Counted from the first letter of the stretch, positions 34,793 to 43,976 are shown. The stretch: DNA of 64,000 nt from Polaromonas sp. (GCF_029945895.1 NZ_JAQSDL010000043.1:217253-281252), one strand, 5' to 3'. The notes: generated by a model from the letters alone, not told the origin. Program-made: numbers and translations.

Positions 34793-36151
34793 TCACAGCG
34801 TCTCTACACGCGCCACCAGGCCGCTACGGCCTTCGCGGTTGCGCAGGGTGATGCGCAGGCCGCAACGCCTGGCCGCCGCCTGTGCAATGGCCAGCCCCAG
34901 ACCGCTGCCACCCGCGTCACTTCCCGGTACCCGGAAAAAGCGGTCGAACACGCGGCCCTGCAGCTCGGGCGGAATACCGGGGCCGGCATCTTCCACTTCG
35001 ATGAGCAGACGCCCCTGCGCACTCGCGACGCGCACATCCACCACGCTGCCTTGGGGGGCATGGCGCAAGGCATTCTCGATCAGGTTGTCCACAACGCTGC
35101 GCAGATCACTCGCGGGACAGTGCAGCATGGCGCCCTCGGCGGATAGCCCGGAGGCGTCCAGCCCCAGATCCATGTTGCGCTGGTCGGCCAGCGTGATCAG
35201 CTGGTTGATGCTTTCGTGCAGCACCTGGTGCACATTGACCGGCCCCAAGGCCGGTTCGGCGCCGGCCGACTCATGGCGTGAAAGCTTGAGCAACTGGTCC
35301 ACCAGCCGCTGCGCCCGCTGGATGCCCGCCTCGAGCTGGGCGAAACGCTGCGCCGGCGCGCCGGTGCACAGGTCGCCGCGCAGGTTTTCGAGCTGCAGGC
35401 CGACGGCGGTGATGGGCGTGCGCAACTCATGGGCCGCATCCTGCACAAACCGGCGCTGCGTGGCAAATGCATCGCGCAGCCGCGTCAGCAGGCTGTTGAA
35501 GGAAATGACCAGCGGCGCAATTTCACGCGGCACCCGGTCCAGCGGCAGCTCGGCGATGTTGTGTTCGTCCTGCGCCGAGGTCTGGCGGGCGATCGTGCCC
35601 ACCTCGCGCGAGACCATGGCCACCACGCCCCACAGGATGAGCATCGACAGCGGCAGCAGCAGGATCACGGGCGCGATGGCAGCACCGGCCTGGCCGACGG
35701 CGACGTGACGGCGAAACTCGCCGCTTTGCAGCACCTGGATGCGGCGCGATGCCTCGGCCTTGCCCGGCCCGGTGGTGTAGACGCGCCAGCGCTCACCGCC
35801 TGTCCTGACGTCCTGAAAACCCGGTGTTGCCAGCAGCGCCATGGCCGATTCCGGCCACGAGTTGAAGCGGGGCTGGCCGGCAGCATCAAACACCTGCACC
35901 ACATAAGTCCCCAGCTTGTGCACCCGCTCGCGTGTGAGCGGGGGCAACGCGATGTCCTGCTCCTGCGCCGCCATGGACTCGGCCAGCAACTCCATCTGGT
36001 TGTCCATGAAGGTGCTGGCCATGCGCAGATAGCTCCAGTAGGCAAAACCCGCCGAAGCGGCGCCCACCAGCAAGAACACCGGCACCAGCCAGAGCAGCAG
36101 CGCCCGGCGCAACGAGCACAGCCGCCCAGCGGGGAAAACGTGAAACATCAT
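34793..36151 (-). CDS. Sensor histidine kinase (QseC/TctE-like)
   Basis: 452 aa membrane kinase. TM1 (RALLLWLVPVFLLVGAASAGFAYWSYL), a periplasmic sensor of about 110 residues, and TM2 (PVILLLPLSMLILWGVVAMV) precede the HisKA domain with phospho-acceptor H241 (FVQDAAHELRTPITAVG). The ATPase domain has an N box (LRSVVDNLIENALRHA), G1 (VEDAGPGIPPE) and G2 (GGSGLGLAIAQAAARR). The ATG at 36151 overlaps the regulator's stop (ATGA). The signal is unknown; the periplasmic part resembles TctE/QseC relatives, so a small organic ligand is possible. Confidence 0.92.
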   Translation of the reverse strand: MMFHVFPAGRLCSLRRALLLWLVPVFLLVGAASAGFAYWSYLRMASTFMDNQMELLAESMAAQEQDIALPPLTRERVHKLGTYVVQVFDAAGQPRFNSWPESAMALLATPGFQDVRTGGERWRVYTTGPGKAEASRRIQVLQSGEFRRHVAVGQAGAAIAPVILLLPLSMLILWGVVAMVSREVGTIARQTSAQDEHNIAELPLDRVPREIAPLVISFNSLLTRLRDAFATQRRFVQDAAHELRTPITAVGLQLENLRGDLCTGAPAQRFAQLEAGIQRAQRLVDQLLKLSRHESAGAEPALGPVNVHQVLHESINQLITLADQRNMDLGLDASGLSAEGAMLHCPASDLRSVVDNLIENALRHAPQGSVVDVRVASAQGRLLIEVEDAGPGIPPELQGRVFDRFFRVPGSDAGGSGLGLAIAQAAARRCGLRITLRNREGRSGLVARVETL

Positions 36152-36876
36152 GCCGGGTCTCCGGAGGCTGTGGTTGCGGCCTGTGGCGCCGCCGCCAGCG
36201 CAGGTGAGGCTGCCGGTGGAGCGGCCGCAATGCGCCAGCCGAGCCCGCGCACGTTGCGGATGGTGTCCGCGCCCAGTTTCTTGCGCATGCCGTGGATCAG
36301 CACGTCCACCGCATTGCTCATGACTTCTTCGCCCCAGCCGTAAATCCGGTTTTCAAGCTGGTCGCGCGACAGGATGGCGCCCGGCCGTTCCAGCAAGGCG
36401 TGAAGCAGCGCGTACTCGCGCGCCGACAGCGCCGAGGCTTCGCCGTTGACCAGCACCTCGCGGGTGGTCAGGTCCAGTTGCACCACGGCGTTGCCGATCA
36501 CCGAATGCGCGCTGCCGTCACGCCGCCGGATGACCGCACGCATGCGCGCCAGCAGCTCGCGAAACTCGTAGGGCTTGAGAAGGTAGTCGTCGGCCCCCAG
36601 ATCCAGCCCGGCAATGCGGTCGTCCAGGCCATCACGCGCGGTGAGCACCAGCACCGGCGTGGCATCCCCGCGGACACGGGCCTGGCGCAACACCTCGAGA
36701 CCATCGCGCCTGGGCAGGCCCAGGTCCAGCAACACACAGGCGTAAGCGCCATCGGCCAGCGCGCTTTGCGCCAGCAGGCCGTCACGCACCCAGTCCACCG
36801 ACCAGCCATTGGTCTCCAGCGCCTGCTGCAGGCTGCGGCCGATCATGTCGTCGTCTTCCACCAGCAGAACGCGCAT
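36148..36876 (-). CDS. OmpR/PhoB-family response regulator
   Basis: 242 aa. Receiver domain MRVLLVEDDDMIGRSLQQAL with phospho-acceptor D51 (VLLDLGLPRRDG) and K101 (DDYLLKPYEF). The C-terminal winged helix is LSAREYALLHALLERPGAILSRDQLENRIYGWGEEVMSNAVDVLIHGMRKKLG, typical of the QseB/TctD group. An Ala/Pro-rich tail of about 20 residues follows. It is the cognate partner of the downstream kinase (4-bp overlap) and is preceded by a small membrane gene overlapping by one base (TGATG). No target site could be assigned. Confidence 0.94.
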   Translation of the reverse strand: MRVLLVEDDDMIGRSLQQALETNGWSVDWVRDGLLAQSALADGAYACVLLDLGLPRRDGLEVLRQARVRGDATPVLVLTARDGLDDRIAGLDLGADDYLLKPYEFRELLARMRAVIRRRDGSAHSVIGNAVVQLDLTTREVLVNGEASALSAREYALLHALLERPGAILSRDQLENRIYGWGEEVMSNAVDVLIHGMRKKLGADTIRNVRGLGWRIAAAPPAASPALAAAPQAATTASGDPA

Positions 36877-37265
36877 CAGGCCTCCCCGTGCCGCGGCGTC
36901 AGGCCTTCCCAGCGCGCCTGCCGTCTGGCCGCATGCAGCAGCAGGACGCCGGCACACAACAGGGCGGCCATGCCGGCCAGGTTCAGGTAGAAGGCGGTGG
37001 TCGCGCTGAAGCCGGGCATGGCCAGCGCAATCCCGACAAAACCGGCCTGGCTGAGCAGCCCCGTCGCCACCACGGCCGGCCGGAGGGCCCGCACCAGCAC
37101 GGCGCCCATCAGCGCAGCGGCCAGCACGGCAATCAGGAACCGGTGGTGCAGAAGCAGCGGCAGCGCCGCGCCGTCTGCTGGCGGCAAGGCGAGCAGGACC
37201 CACACGGCGCTCACACCGGCGGCTAGCAGAATGGCGCGGGCAACACGTTCGGCAAAGGTGTCCAT
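36876..37265 (-). CDS. Small integral membrane protein upstream of the two-component system
   Basis: 129 aa with four hydrophobic segments: AILLAAGVSAVWVLLALP, FLIAVLAAALMGAVLVRAL, VVATGLLSQAGFVGIALAM and FYLNLAGMAALLCAGVLLLHA. I do not recognise the family. Its stop overlaps the response-regulator start (TGATG), so it is the first gene of a three-gene unit and could modulate the kinase or be a regulated transport accessory. Both ideas rest on position only. Confidence 0.7.
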   Translation of the reverse strand: MDTFAERVARAILLAAGVSAVWVLLALPPADGAALPLLLHHRFLIAVLAAALMGAVLVRALRPAVVATGLLSQAGFVGIALAMPGFSATTAFYLNLAGMAALLCAGVLLLHAARRQARWEGLTPRHGEA

Positions 37266-37372
37266 GGCGGGCAGAGGGTGGTGGTGGAGTGGGTATCTTC
37301 GCCGGACTGAATTAGCCTTGAATTAGCGCGGCACGCGGATGAGGAGGCGGACGCGGGCGGCGACCTGAAGGC

Positions 37373-38701
37373 TCACGTCAGCCAGCGCCTGAGCTGCTGG
37401 TAAACCGGCTGGCTGTGCAACAGGGCGATGTGGCCGGTGGCGGCCACCACCCATTGCCGGTCCGCCGGGAAATCCAGGCAGCGCGCCGGTTCCGCATGCT
37501 GGCCCAGCGCGCTGGCCACCGGCACCAGGCCGTCGCCGAGGGCGGCGTCAAGCCTGCGCCCTGTGGTTGCCGCCGCCGGAAGCTCAGCCAATGTGGCGGC
37601 CACCGCAAAACAGGCGACGCCGGAAGGCAGCGGCAAGGGCTGGCGCGTGTCTGACCCGCCGGCAAACCGGTCAACGCCCTGCCAGTCGGCCGGCAATACA
37701 TTGCCGTGCCGCAAATCGGTGATGCCCGCGCTGCGGAGCTGCCCAATTTTTGCAAACGGGCGGGTCAGCGGATTGCTGCCAAGCACGGTGTCCACCCAGC
37801 TCCCGACTTTTTCCAGCGGCGCGCCATGGTGCGGCGTGCCCAGAAAAACCAGGTGTCGCAGCCGGCCCGGCCAGTGCATGCCCTGCGCCGTTGCGCTGTG
37901 GCAGGCACTGCGTGCCACCAGGCCGCCCATGCTGTGCGTCAGCAGGCTCAGGGTCTCGACCTCCTGCGGCCAGGCCTGCAGCAATTGCTCCATCAACGCA
38001 GCGAGTTGCCCGCCATTGACCGAGGTGTGCAGGCCGGTGTTGTAGTGCAGGTAGACCGGGGTGTAGCCGAGCTCCTGTGCGAGCCCCGTCCCGTAGTCCT
38101 GGCTGTGGCCCTGCAGCGCATCGGCCGGGTGGTCCGCGCGCCACTGCAGGTCGTTCATGCACAGGCCGTGCACCAGCAGCAGGATCTTGCCGGTCGCGCG
38201 CGGCAGGCGCTGCGCCAGTTCGAGTTTGTCCATGGGCAACGACCGGCCATCATGGCGCACGCTCATGGGGATCGCCAGCGGGTTGGCGGTGTCCAGCAAC
38301 TGGTCGCCGAGCACGCCATTGAGCGCCGAAAGCAGGGCTTCGCGCTGCGGCGACGAAGTTTGCTGCCCCTGCCTGGGCCCGACCCTCGACAACAGGGCAT
38401 TGACCGTGCCGCCCGCCAGACGCGTCACACCCCTGACGCTGCCGTAGACCAGGCCGGTGATGCCGCTTTTGCGAACACCCGAGGTACCCGCCGCGCGGTC
38501 CACAAACTTCTGCCCGGCGGCGCCAAAGGGTGCGGCGACCGCCTTGTAGACATTGCCCTGCACCTTCTCGACCAGCTCGGTGATGCCCAACGTGCCCTGG
38601 GTGGCGAGCTGGGCAAGACCCCGGATGTCGGACAGGTGCAGGTGGTGGCGCCAATCGGCCAGAAGGGCCCGCGCGAGGCGGGGCGACGATGGGGTGGTCA
38701 T
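37373..38701 (-). CDS. Alpha/beta hydrolase, lipase/esterase-like
   Basis: 442 aa. An N-terminal region of about 170 residues (ADWRHHLHLSDIRGLAQLATQ through SALNGVLGDQLLD), without an obvious signal peptide, precedes an alpha/beta hydrolase core. The core shows ILLLVHGLCMNDLQW (oxyanion region), the nucleophile elbow LLTHSMGGLVARSAC, and HLVFLGTPHHGAPLEKVG. The latter two are like Pseudomonas-type lipases and PHB-related hydrolases. The final ATGHIALLHSQPV supplies the catalytic His. The start at 38701 is preferred over one 14 codons upstream. Substrate unknown. Confidence 0.85.
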   Translation of the reverse strand: MTTPSSPRLARALLADWRHHLHLSDIRGLAQLATQGTLGITELVEKVQGNVYKAVAAPFGAAGQKFVDRAAGTSGVRKSGITGLVYGSVRGVTRLAGGTVNALLSRVGPRQGQQTSSPQREALLSALNGVLGDQLLDTANPLAIPMSVRHDGRSLPMDKLELAQRLPRATGKILLLVHGLCMNDLQWRADHPADALQGHSQDYGTGLAQELGYTPVYLHYNTGLHTSVNGGQLAALMEQLLQAWPQEVETLSLLTHSMGGLVARSACHSATAQGMHWPGRLRHLVFLGTPHHGAPLEKVGSWVDTVLGSNPLTRPFAKIGQLRSAGITDLRHGNVLPADWQGVDRFAGGSDTRQPLPLPSGVACFAVAATLAELPAAATTGRRLDAALGDGLVPVASALGQHAEPARCLDFPADRQWVVAATGHIALLHSQPVYQQLRRWLT

Positions 38702-38749
38702 GCGGCCATTGTCGCGGTCGCCGCTGACGGCGTCCACCCGCATCGTTTT

Positions 38750-38830
38750 TGATTCGTTTGATGAATAAAAACAGGCTTGAGCCCAACAGGGACGGGCGCA
38801 AGCAGCTCCTGAAACAGGAGCAATTCAGAC
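38750..38830 (-). repeat. Family B dispersed repeat, copy 4 (reverse orientation)
   Basis: On the minus strand the module is GCTCCTGTTTCAGGAGC (38821-38805), followed by TGCTTGCGC and a GTTGGGCTCAAGCC tail. The stem differs from other copies on both sides at once (GCTCCTG/CAGGAGC instead of GCTAT/ATAGC), so pairing is conserved while sequence changes. It lies between the hydrolase and pseudouridine synthase genes. Confidence 0.7.
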
Positions 38831-39691
38831 TCAAAACCGTTCGTGCGGCGCCAGGTAGCGCCACTGGCCGACCGGCAGATGGCCGAGGTTGACCATGCCG
38901 ATGCGCACCCGTTTGAGGCCTGTCACAAACAGCCCGACCTGCTCGCACATGCGGCGGATCTGGCGCTTCTTGCCTTCCTTGAGCACGAAGCGCAGCTGCT
39001 CCGGGTTTTGCCATTCGACGCGCGCCGGCCTCAAAGGCTCGCCATCCAGGCTCAGGCCGTGGCGCAACAAGGCGAGTTTTTCCGGTGGAAACACGGCCTG
39101 GACGTTGACGGTCTCGGCGCCTTGTTCAGCCTGGTAAGTGACACGCACCAGGTATTCCTTTTCGATCTCCGAGTCCTCGCCGATCAGCTGCCGCGCGACG
39201 CGGCCGTCCTGCGTGAGCACCAGCAGCCCGATCGAGTCGATGTCAAGCCGGCCGGCCGGCGCCAGGCCGCGCAGTTGTTCATGGCCCCAGCGCATGCGGC
39301 TGTTGCATTCGCGCCAGCGGTTTTGCGGCTGTACCAGCACCACGGCGGGTTCGTGCCCGTCTTCGGCCTGGCCACTGACATAACCGACCGGCTTGTTGAT
39401 CAGGATGGTGACCTGCTGGCGCTGGTACTGCTCGGCTTCACGTGCCACCTCGATGCGGGCGTTGGCCGCCACCGGCTGGCCCATGACCGCCGGCTGGCCG
39501 TCCACGCGGACCCAGCCGCGCGAAATCCAGTCGTCGGCCTCGCGGCGTGAACACAGGCCGAGTTCGGCCATGCGTTTATTCAGGCGGACCGTCAGCGCAG
39601 GGGCGCCCGGGGCGGCCACGGCCTTGGGAATGCGCACCGCCGCGCCGGGGGCAGGGGGTTTAGGGGGTGGGGGGGAAGTGGGTTCAGCCAT
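38831..39691 (-). CDS. rluF: rRNA pseudouridine synthase, RluF-like
   Basis: 286 aa RsuA-family enzyme expected to isomerise a uridine in 23S rRNA. A Pro-rich N-terminus precedes an S4 domain ([31 protein letters not shown]). The catalytic domain follows with [18 protein letters not shown] (Asp nucleophile in GRLD), [10 protein letters not shown] and [26 protein letters not shown]. The RQIRRMCE stretch fits the RluF branch rather than RluB or RsuA. About 30 extra Pro/Ala-rich residues at the start resemble those in related Burkholderiales proteins. Confidence 0.85.
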   Translation of the reverse strand: MAEPTSPPPPKPPAPGAAVRIPKAVAAPGAPALTVRLNKRMAELGLCSRREADDWISRGWVRVDGQPAVMGQPVAANARIEVAREAEQYQRQQVTILINKPVGYVSGQAEDGHEPAVVLVQPQNRWRECNSRMRWGHEQLRGLAPAGRLDIDSIGLLVLTQDGRVARQLIGEDSEIEKEYLVRVTYQAEQGAETVNVQAVFPPEKLALLRHGLSLDGEPLRPARVEWQNPEQLRFVLKEGKKRQIRRMCEQVGLFVTGLKRVRIGMVNLGHLPVGQWRYLAPHERF

Positions 39692-39767
39692 GACGAGCCC
39701 ATTTTAGGGCGGTATCGCCCGGGCCAGTGCCGCCGGCCGTTCAGTACCGATTGCAGGGAGGCAATTT

Positions 39768-39823
39768 TTTGCTATGGAATCAATAGCTGCCTGCGCAATA
39801 GGGAAAAGGGCCAGGGCCCGTAT
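39768..39823 (+). repeat. Family B dispersed repeat, copy 5
   Basis: The module GCTATGGAATCAATAGC (39771-39787) is followed by TGCCTGCGC and AAGGGCCAGGGCCC. It occupies the gap between the divergently ending Crp/Fnr gene and the pseudouridine synthase gene. Confidence 0.72.
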
Positions 39824-40534
39824 TTACTGAATAACGCTGTTACGCAGCGCCTCCAGGTCCAGCACACGCAAACCGCCGTATTCAATACGGATCGTGCCCT
39901 GCGTCTGCAGGTTGGACAGCGCCTCGTTCACGCGCTGACGCGACAACCCCACGAGGTAGGCCATTTCCTGCTGGGTAATGCGCAGGATTTCGCCGACGCC
40001 CGGGTACAGCACCGGGTTGAAGAGCGCCGCCAGGCTGCGGGCGACACGCAGATCAGGGTTGGCCAGGCGATCAATTTCGCGCGCGGCAATGAACTGCCCC
40101 AGACGCTCGTTGAGCTGGTTCATCACGAAGCGGTTGAAGCCGATCGAGTGGTCCAGCAGCCAGTGAAAGGCGTCGACCGGCAGGCCGGCCACCACGCTTT
40201 TTCGCAGCGCCTGGATGTTGTAGCGGTAGGGCTCGCGCTTGAGCGCCGTCCCCTCCCCAAACCATCCGCCCGGCGGCAATCCGGCAAAAGTCATGGTGAT
40301 CCCCTGGGCGTTGTCGCTGCTCATCTTGAGCAGGCCTTCAACCACGCCGAACCAGTAGGTCACCGGCTTGCCGACACGGCACACATAGTCGCCGGCTGCG
40401 GCGTCGCCCACCTGCAGCTGCGCGACCGCGCGCGCGCGCTCATCGGGCAACAACTGCCACAGCCAGGGAATGCCCTCCTGCTCTTCGGGGGTGGGCGTCC
40501 TGCGGCGCTGGTGGAGGGTCAGGTCAGTAGACAC
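39824..40534 (-). CDS. Crp/Fnr-family transcriptional regulator
   Basis: 236 aa. Cyclic-nucleotide-like domain (GDYVCRVGKPVTYWFGVVEGLLKMSSDNAQGITMTFAGLPPGGWFGEGTALKREPYRYNIQALRKS), dimer helix, then a Crp-type HTH (LRITQQEMAYLVGLSRQRVNEALSNLQTQGTIRIEYGGLRVLD). There is no FNR-type N-terminal cysteine cluster, so it is unlikely to sense oxygen. A small molecule is the likely effector. It is divergent from the substrate-binding protein gene at 40679, with 144 bp between, and is the best candidate regulator of the uptake/CoA-ligase region. Confidence 0.88.
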   Translation of the reverse strand: MSTDLTLHQRRRTPTPEEQEGIPWLWQLLPDERARAVAQLQVGDAAAGDYVCRVGKPVTYWFGVVEGLLKMSSDNAQGITMTFAGLPPGGWFGEGTALKREPYRYNIQALRKSVVAGLPVDAFHWLLDHSIGFNRFVMNQLNERLGQFIAAREIDRLANPDLRVARSLAALFNPVLYPGVGEILRITQQEMAYLVGLSRQRVNEALSNLQTQGTIRIEYGGLRVLDLEALRNSVIQ

Positions 40535-40592
40535 GGGTCACCAAGGTGGGGTGAAGAAATCCCCCCGGGAAACTCCGGAGGGGGCACACCCT

Positions 40593-40621
40593 TGAATTGT
40601 CGTCGAACAGACATTTTATTG
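40593..40621 (+). promoter_or_regulatory. Candidate promoter and shared motif upstream of the substrate-binding protein
   Basis: TTGAAT, a 17-bp spacer and TTTATT form a plausible sigma70 promoter pointing to the gene at 40679. The 11-mer AATTGTCGTCG (40595-40605) inside it recurs exactly at 41920, upstream of the CoA ligase gene. A GACA...TGTC dyad (GACATTTTATTGTC) overlaps the -10. These could be sites for the divergent Crp/Fnr regulator. Confidence 0.45.
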
Positions 40622-40678
40622 TCAATCTGCCGCCTAGCATCTGGCCACTCAAATTTCAACCTCCAGCCAGGACCCCCC

Positions 40679-41878
40679 ATGACCCTCACTCCCCCCTCCA
40701 CGTCCCCTCACGGGCATGCTGCGACATGCGCCCCACGGGCCAACCCACTGACACGCCGCAGCGTGCTGGGCGCGCTCGCGGCGCTGCCCGCGGCCTTTCA
40801 TGCATCCCTGCGTGCCGACAACACCGCCCCCCTGAAAATTGCGCAGTCCACGGCGCTCAGCGGCCCGCTCGGGGAACTGGGCCAGGCCATGCACCAGGGC
40901 GCCAAGGCATGTTTTGCGGCGATCAATGCCAAAGGCGGTGTGAACGGCCGGCCCATCGAACTCGCCGCGGTCGATGACGGCTACGACGTCAAGCGCGCGC
41001 TCGCCAATGTGAAGGGGTTCATTGAAGACCGCAACAACTTCGCGCTCTTCAATTGCATGGGCACACCCATGATCGAGGCCATGCTGCCTCAAGTGATTGA
41101 ATCGGGCATTCCGTTTTTTGCCCCCTTTTCTGGCGCCCTGTCAGCGCGCCCCAAAAATGCCCGCAATGTGTTCAACATCCGCGCCAGTTATGCGGATGAG
41201 GCCGAGCAGCTGGTGCAGCACCTCGCAACCATCGGCATCAAGCGCATCGCGATCGTCTACCAGAACAACTCCTTCGGCAAGGAAGTGTTCGATGCCACCC
41301 AGCGCTCCATGACACGGCACAAGCTCGATGCCACCGCCATCGTGACCGTGGAGAACAATTCCTCGGATGCCGGCGCAGCCGCGGCCAAGGTCGCCACCTC
41401 GAACCCGGAGGCGGTGCTGGTCGGCCTGGCGGGCAAACCCACCGTCGACTTTGTCAAGGCGATGCGCATGCACCGAAAGGGGCTGCCGCTGTATGCCCTC
41501 TCCATCATGGGTGCGGCCGCCACCCTCAAGGCCATGGGAGACGATGCGACCGGCATCGCCATTTCCCAGGTCGTGCCCCTGCCGAACGCCACCGTGGTGC
41601 CCGTCGTTCGCGATTTCCAGCAAGCCTGGAAGGCTGCCGGCGTGACACTGGCGCCGTCGCATCTGGCGCTGGAGGGGTATATCAATGCCCGGGTCTTCGC
41701 CGAGGCCCTCCGGCTTGCGGGACGCAACCCGACACGCAGCGGCTTTATAGACAGCACCTGGAACCTCAAACGCTACGACCTGGGCGGTTTCGAAGTGAGC
41801 TTCAGCGATTCGGCGACGAACGCTTCTCGCTTCGTCGAACTCACCATGGTTTCGCGCGACGGCCGCTTTATCCGATAA
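40679..41878 (+). CDS. ABC transporter substrate-binding protein (LivK-type, Tat-like signal)
   Basis: 399 aa periplasmic receptor of the branched-chain amino acid/amide family, used in many beta-proteobacteria for aromatic or dicarboxylic acids. The N-terminus has a twin-arginine-like segment (NPLTRRSVLGALAALPAAFHA). The mature part starts LKIAQSTALSGPLGELGQAMHQGAKACFAAINAKGGVNGRPIEL; hinge regions VIESGIPFFAPFSGA and IKRIAIVYQNNSFGKEV follow. A CAGGA ribosome site supports 40679. It is followed by a CoA ligase and LivGHMF; a second LivK-type receptor lies further down, so two ligands may feed one transporter. Confidence 0.88.
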   Translation: MTLTPPSTSPHGHAATCAPRANPLTRRSVLGALAALPAAFHASLRADNTAPLKIAQSTALSGPLGELGQAMHQGAKACFAAINAKGGVNGRPIELAAVDDGYDVKRALANVKGFIEDRNNFALFNCMGTPMIEAMLPQVIESGIPFFAPFSGALSARPKNARNVFNIRASYADEAEQLVQHLATIGIKRIAIVYQNNSFGKEVFDATQRSMTRHKLDATAIVTVENNSSDAGAAAAKVATSNPEAVLVGLAGKPTVDFVKAMRMHRKGLPLYALSIMGAAATLKAMGDDATGIAISQVVPLPNATVVPVVRDFQQAWKAAGVTLAPSHLALEGYINARVFAEALRLAGRNPTRSGFIDSTWNLKRYDLGGFEVSFSDSATNASRFVELTMVSRDGRFIR

Positions 41879-41919
41879 CAGGGCCGCCCCCGGGGACACC
41901 CCACTAGGACTTACCCGGA

Positions 41920-41930
41920 AATTGTCGTCG
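41920..41930 (+). promoter_or_regulatory. Second copy of the AATTGTCGTCG motif, upstream of the CoA ligase
   Basis: AATTGTCGTCG matches 40595-40605 exactly and is followed here by a CAATGACA segment, giving a TGTC...GACA dyad. It lies 100 bp before the ligase start. Possible common operator for the adjacent Crp/Fnr regulator; inference only. Confidence 0.35.
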
Positions 41931-42029
41931 CAATGACACCGTAACGTCAAAGGCAGTCCTACTATTCATTTCAACCGACGGCTTTGCCTGAACGGGAAGC
42001 CGCACTGAACACTGGAGACAAGGTACCGA

Positions 42030-43976
42030 ATGCAGACCACCTTCCCCCGATTGCTGCTGAAACACGCCGCAGAGCGCCCCACGGCGCCGGCCATGCGCGA
42101 GAAGGAATACGGCATCTGGCAGGCGCACAGCTGGGCCGACATGGCCGCGCTGGTGGAACACATCGCCTGCGGCCTGCACCAGGCCGGCCTGCAGCGCGGT
42201 GAACACATGGTCGTGGTGGGCGCGAATCGGCCCCGGCTGTACGCCACCATGCTGGCGGCGCAGTCGCTGGGCGCGATTGCCGTGCCACTTTACCAGGACG
42301 CCGTCGGTGCCGAATGTGTGTTTCCCATCAACAATGCGGAAGTGCGCTTTGCGATGGTCGAAGACCAGGAACAGGTCGACAAACTCATGGACATCCGCGA
42401 GCAGTGCCCGCAGTTGGCCCACATCATTTACGACGACCCGCGCGGACTGCGCAACTACAACGAGCCGGGCCTGGTCGCCCTCGACGCGCTGATCGCTTCG
42501 GGCCAGGCCCTGGCCGCCAGCCAGCCGGCGTTTTTCAGGGACCAGGTCGAACAGGCGCATCCGGACGACGTGGCCGCCATGTTCTTCACCTCGGGCACCA
42601 CCGGCAACCCCAAGGGCGTGGTGCACACGCACAACACCCTGCTCGACCGCGCCGAAGCCGGCGCAGAGTTCGACAAGCTGACCAGCCACGAGGAAGTGCT
42701 GGCCTACCTGCCGCCGGCCTGGATCGGCCAGAACATCTTCAGCTACGCCCAGTGGCTGTGCTGCGGTTATGTGGTCAATTGCCCCGAAAACGCGAGCACC
42801 GTCACCATCGACCTGAAGGAAGTCGGCCCAACCTACTATTTCGCGCCGCCGCGGGTGTTTGAGGGCCTGCTGACCAGCGTGATGATCCGCATGGAAGACG
42901 CAGGCCTGCTCAAGCGCAAGATGTTTCACTTCTTCATGGATGTGGCCAAACGCGTGGGCCCGGCCCTGATGGACGGCCAGCCGGTGGGCGCCGGCGACCG
43001 GCTGCTCTACGCGCTGGGCCAGGTTTTGGCTTACGGTCCGCTGCGCAACAACCTGGGCTTCAGCCGGGTGCGTGTGGCCTACACGGCCGGTGAAGCGATT
43101 GGCCCGGACCTGTTCACCTTCTACCGCTCCATCGGCATCAACCTCAAGCAGCTTTACGGCTCGACCGAAACGGCCGTGTTTGTCTGCCTGCAGCCGGACA
43201 ACCAGGCGCGCGCCGACACGGTGGGCGTGCCGATCAAGGGTGTGGAAATCAAGGTGGCCGACAACGGCGAAATCCTCGTCAAGTCCGCCGGCCTGCTCAA
43301 GGGTTATTACAAGAACCCGGCCGCCACGGCCGAGGTGCTGACGGCCGACGGCTGGTACCACACCAGCGATGCGGGCTTTCTCGATGCCAGCGGCCACCTC
43401 AAGATCATCGACCGCGTCAAGGACGTGGGCCGCATCCGGGGCGGCGCCAACGACGGCGCCATGTTTGCACCCAAGTACGTCGAGAACAAGCTGAAATTTT
43501 TTCCGCATATCAAGGAAGTGGTGGCCTATGGCGACGGCCGCGAAAAAGTCTGCGTCATGATCAACATCGACTTCGACGCGGTCGGCAACTGGGCCGAGCG
43601 GCGCAACCTGCCTTATGCCGGTTATACCGACCTGGCGCAAAAGCCCGAGGTCTACCAGCTGATCAAGGAATGTGTCGAAAAGGTCAACGCCGACCTGAGC
43701 GCCGACGTCCTGCTCGCGGGCTCGCAGATCAGCCGCTTTCTGGTGCTGCACAAAGAGCTCGACGCCGACGATGGCGAGCTGACCCGTACCAACAAGGTAC
43801 GCCGCGGCTTCATCGGCGACAAATACCAGCCGCTGGTCGATGCCCTCTACAGCGGAAAGACCGAGCAATTCATTGAAACCGTCGTCAAGTTTGAGGACGG
43901 CCGCAGCGGCAGCGTCAGCGCCACACTCAAGATCAGCGACACCCAGACCTTTGCACCGGTGAAGGCAGCAGCATGA
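42030..43976 (+). CDS. AMP-dependent acyl/aryl-CoA synthetase (long FadD15-like type)
   Basis: 648 aa adenylate-forming ligase that activates an organic acid to its CoA thioester. P-loop FFTSGTTGNPKGVVHTHNT; A5-type motif YGSTETAVFVCLQPD; hinge/A8 region GWYHTSDAGFLDASGHLKIIDRVKDVGRIRGG; C-terminal NKVRRGFIGDKYQPLVDALYSG. The long insert and C-terminus resemble the long-chain acyl-CoA synthetase/AMP-forming group often encoded with LivFGHMK in Burkholderiales. The substrate cannot be read; context suggests an aromatic or aliphatic acid taken up by the adjacent ABC system. ATG 42030 has AAGG upstream. Confidence 0.88.
   Translation: MQTTFPRLLLKHAAERPTAPAMREKEYGIWQAHSWADMAALVEHIACGLHQAGLQRGEHMVVVGANRPRLYATMLAAQSLGAIAVPLYQDAVGAECVFPINNAEVRFAMVEDQEQVDKLMDIREQCPQLAHIIYDDPRGLRNYNEPGLVALDALIASGQALAASQPAFFRDQVEQAHPDDVAAMFFTSGTTGNPKGVVHTHNTLLDRAEAGAEFDKLTSHEEVLAYLPPAWIGQNIFSYAQWLCCGYVVNCPENASTVTIDLKEVGPTYYFAPPRVFEGLLTSVMIRMEDAGLLKRKMFHFFMDVAKRVGPALMDGQPVGAGDRLLYALGQVLAYGPLRNNLGFSRVRVAYTAGEAIGPDLFTFYRSIGINLKQLYGSTETAVFVCLQPDNQARADTVGVPIKGVEIKVADNGEILVKSAGLLKGYYKNPAATAEVLTADGWYHTSDAGFLDASGHLKIIDRVKDVGRIRGGANDGAMFAPKYVENKLKFFPHIKEVVAYGDGREKVCVMINIDFDAVGNWAERRNLPYAGYTDLAQKPEVYQLIKECVEKVNADLSADVLLAGSQISRFLVLHKELDADDGELTRTNKVRRGFIGDKYQPLVDALYSGKTEQFIETVVKFEDGRSGSVSATLKISDTQTFAPVKAAA

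Noticed and set aside
41904..43868. 654-codon leftward open frame opposite the large CoA ligase
   Set aside because: Pure antisense of a well-supported ligase; His/Val/Gly/Gln-rich composition typical of GC-rich shadows; no motifs.
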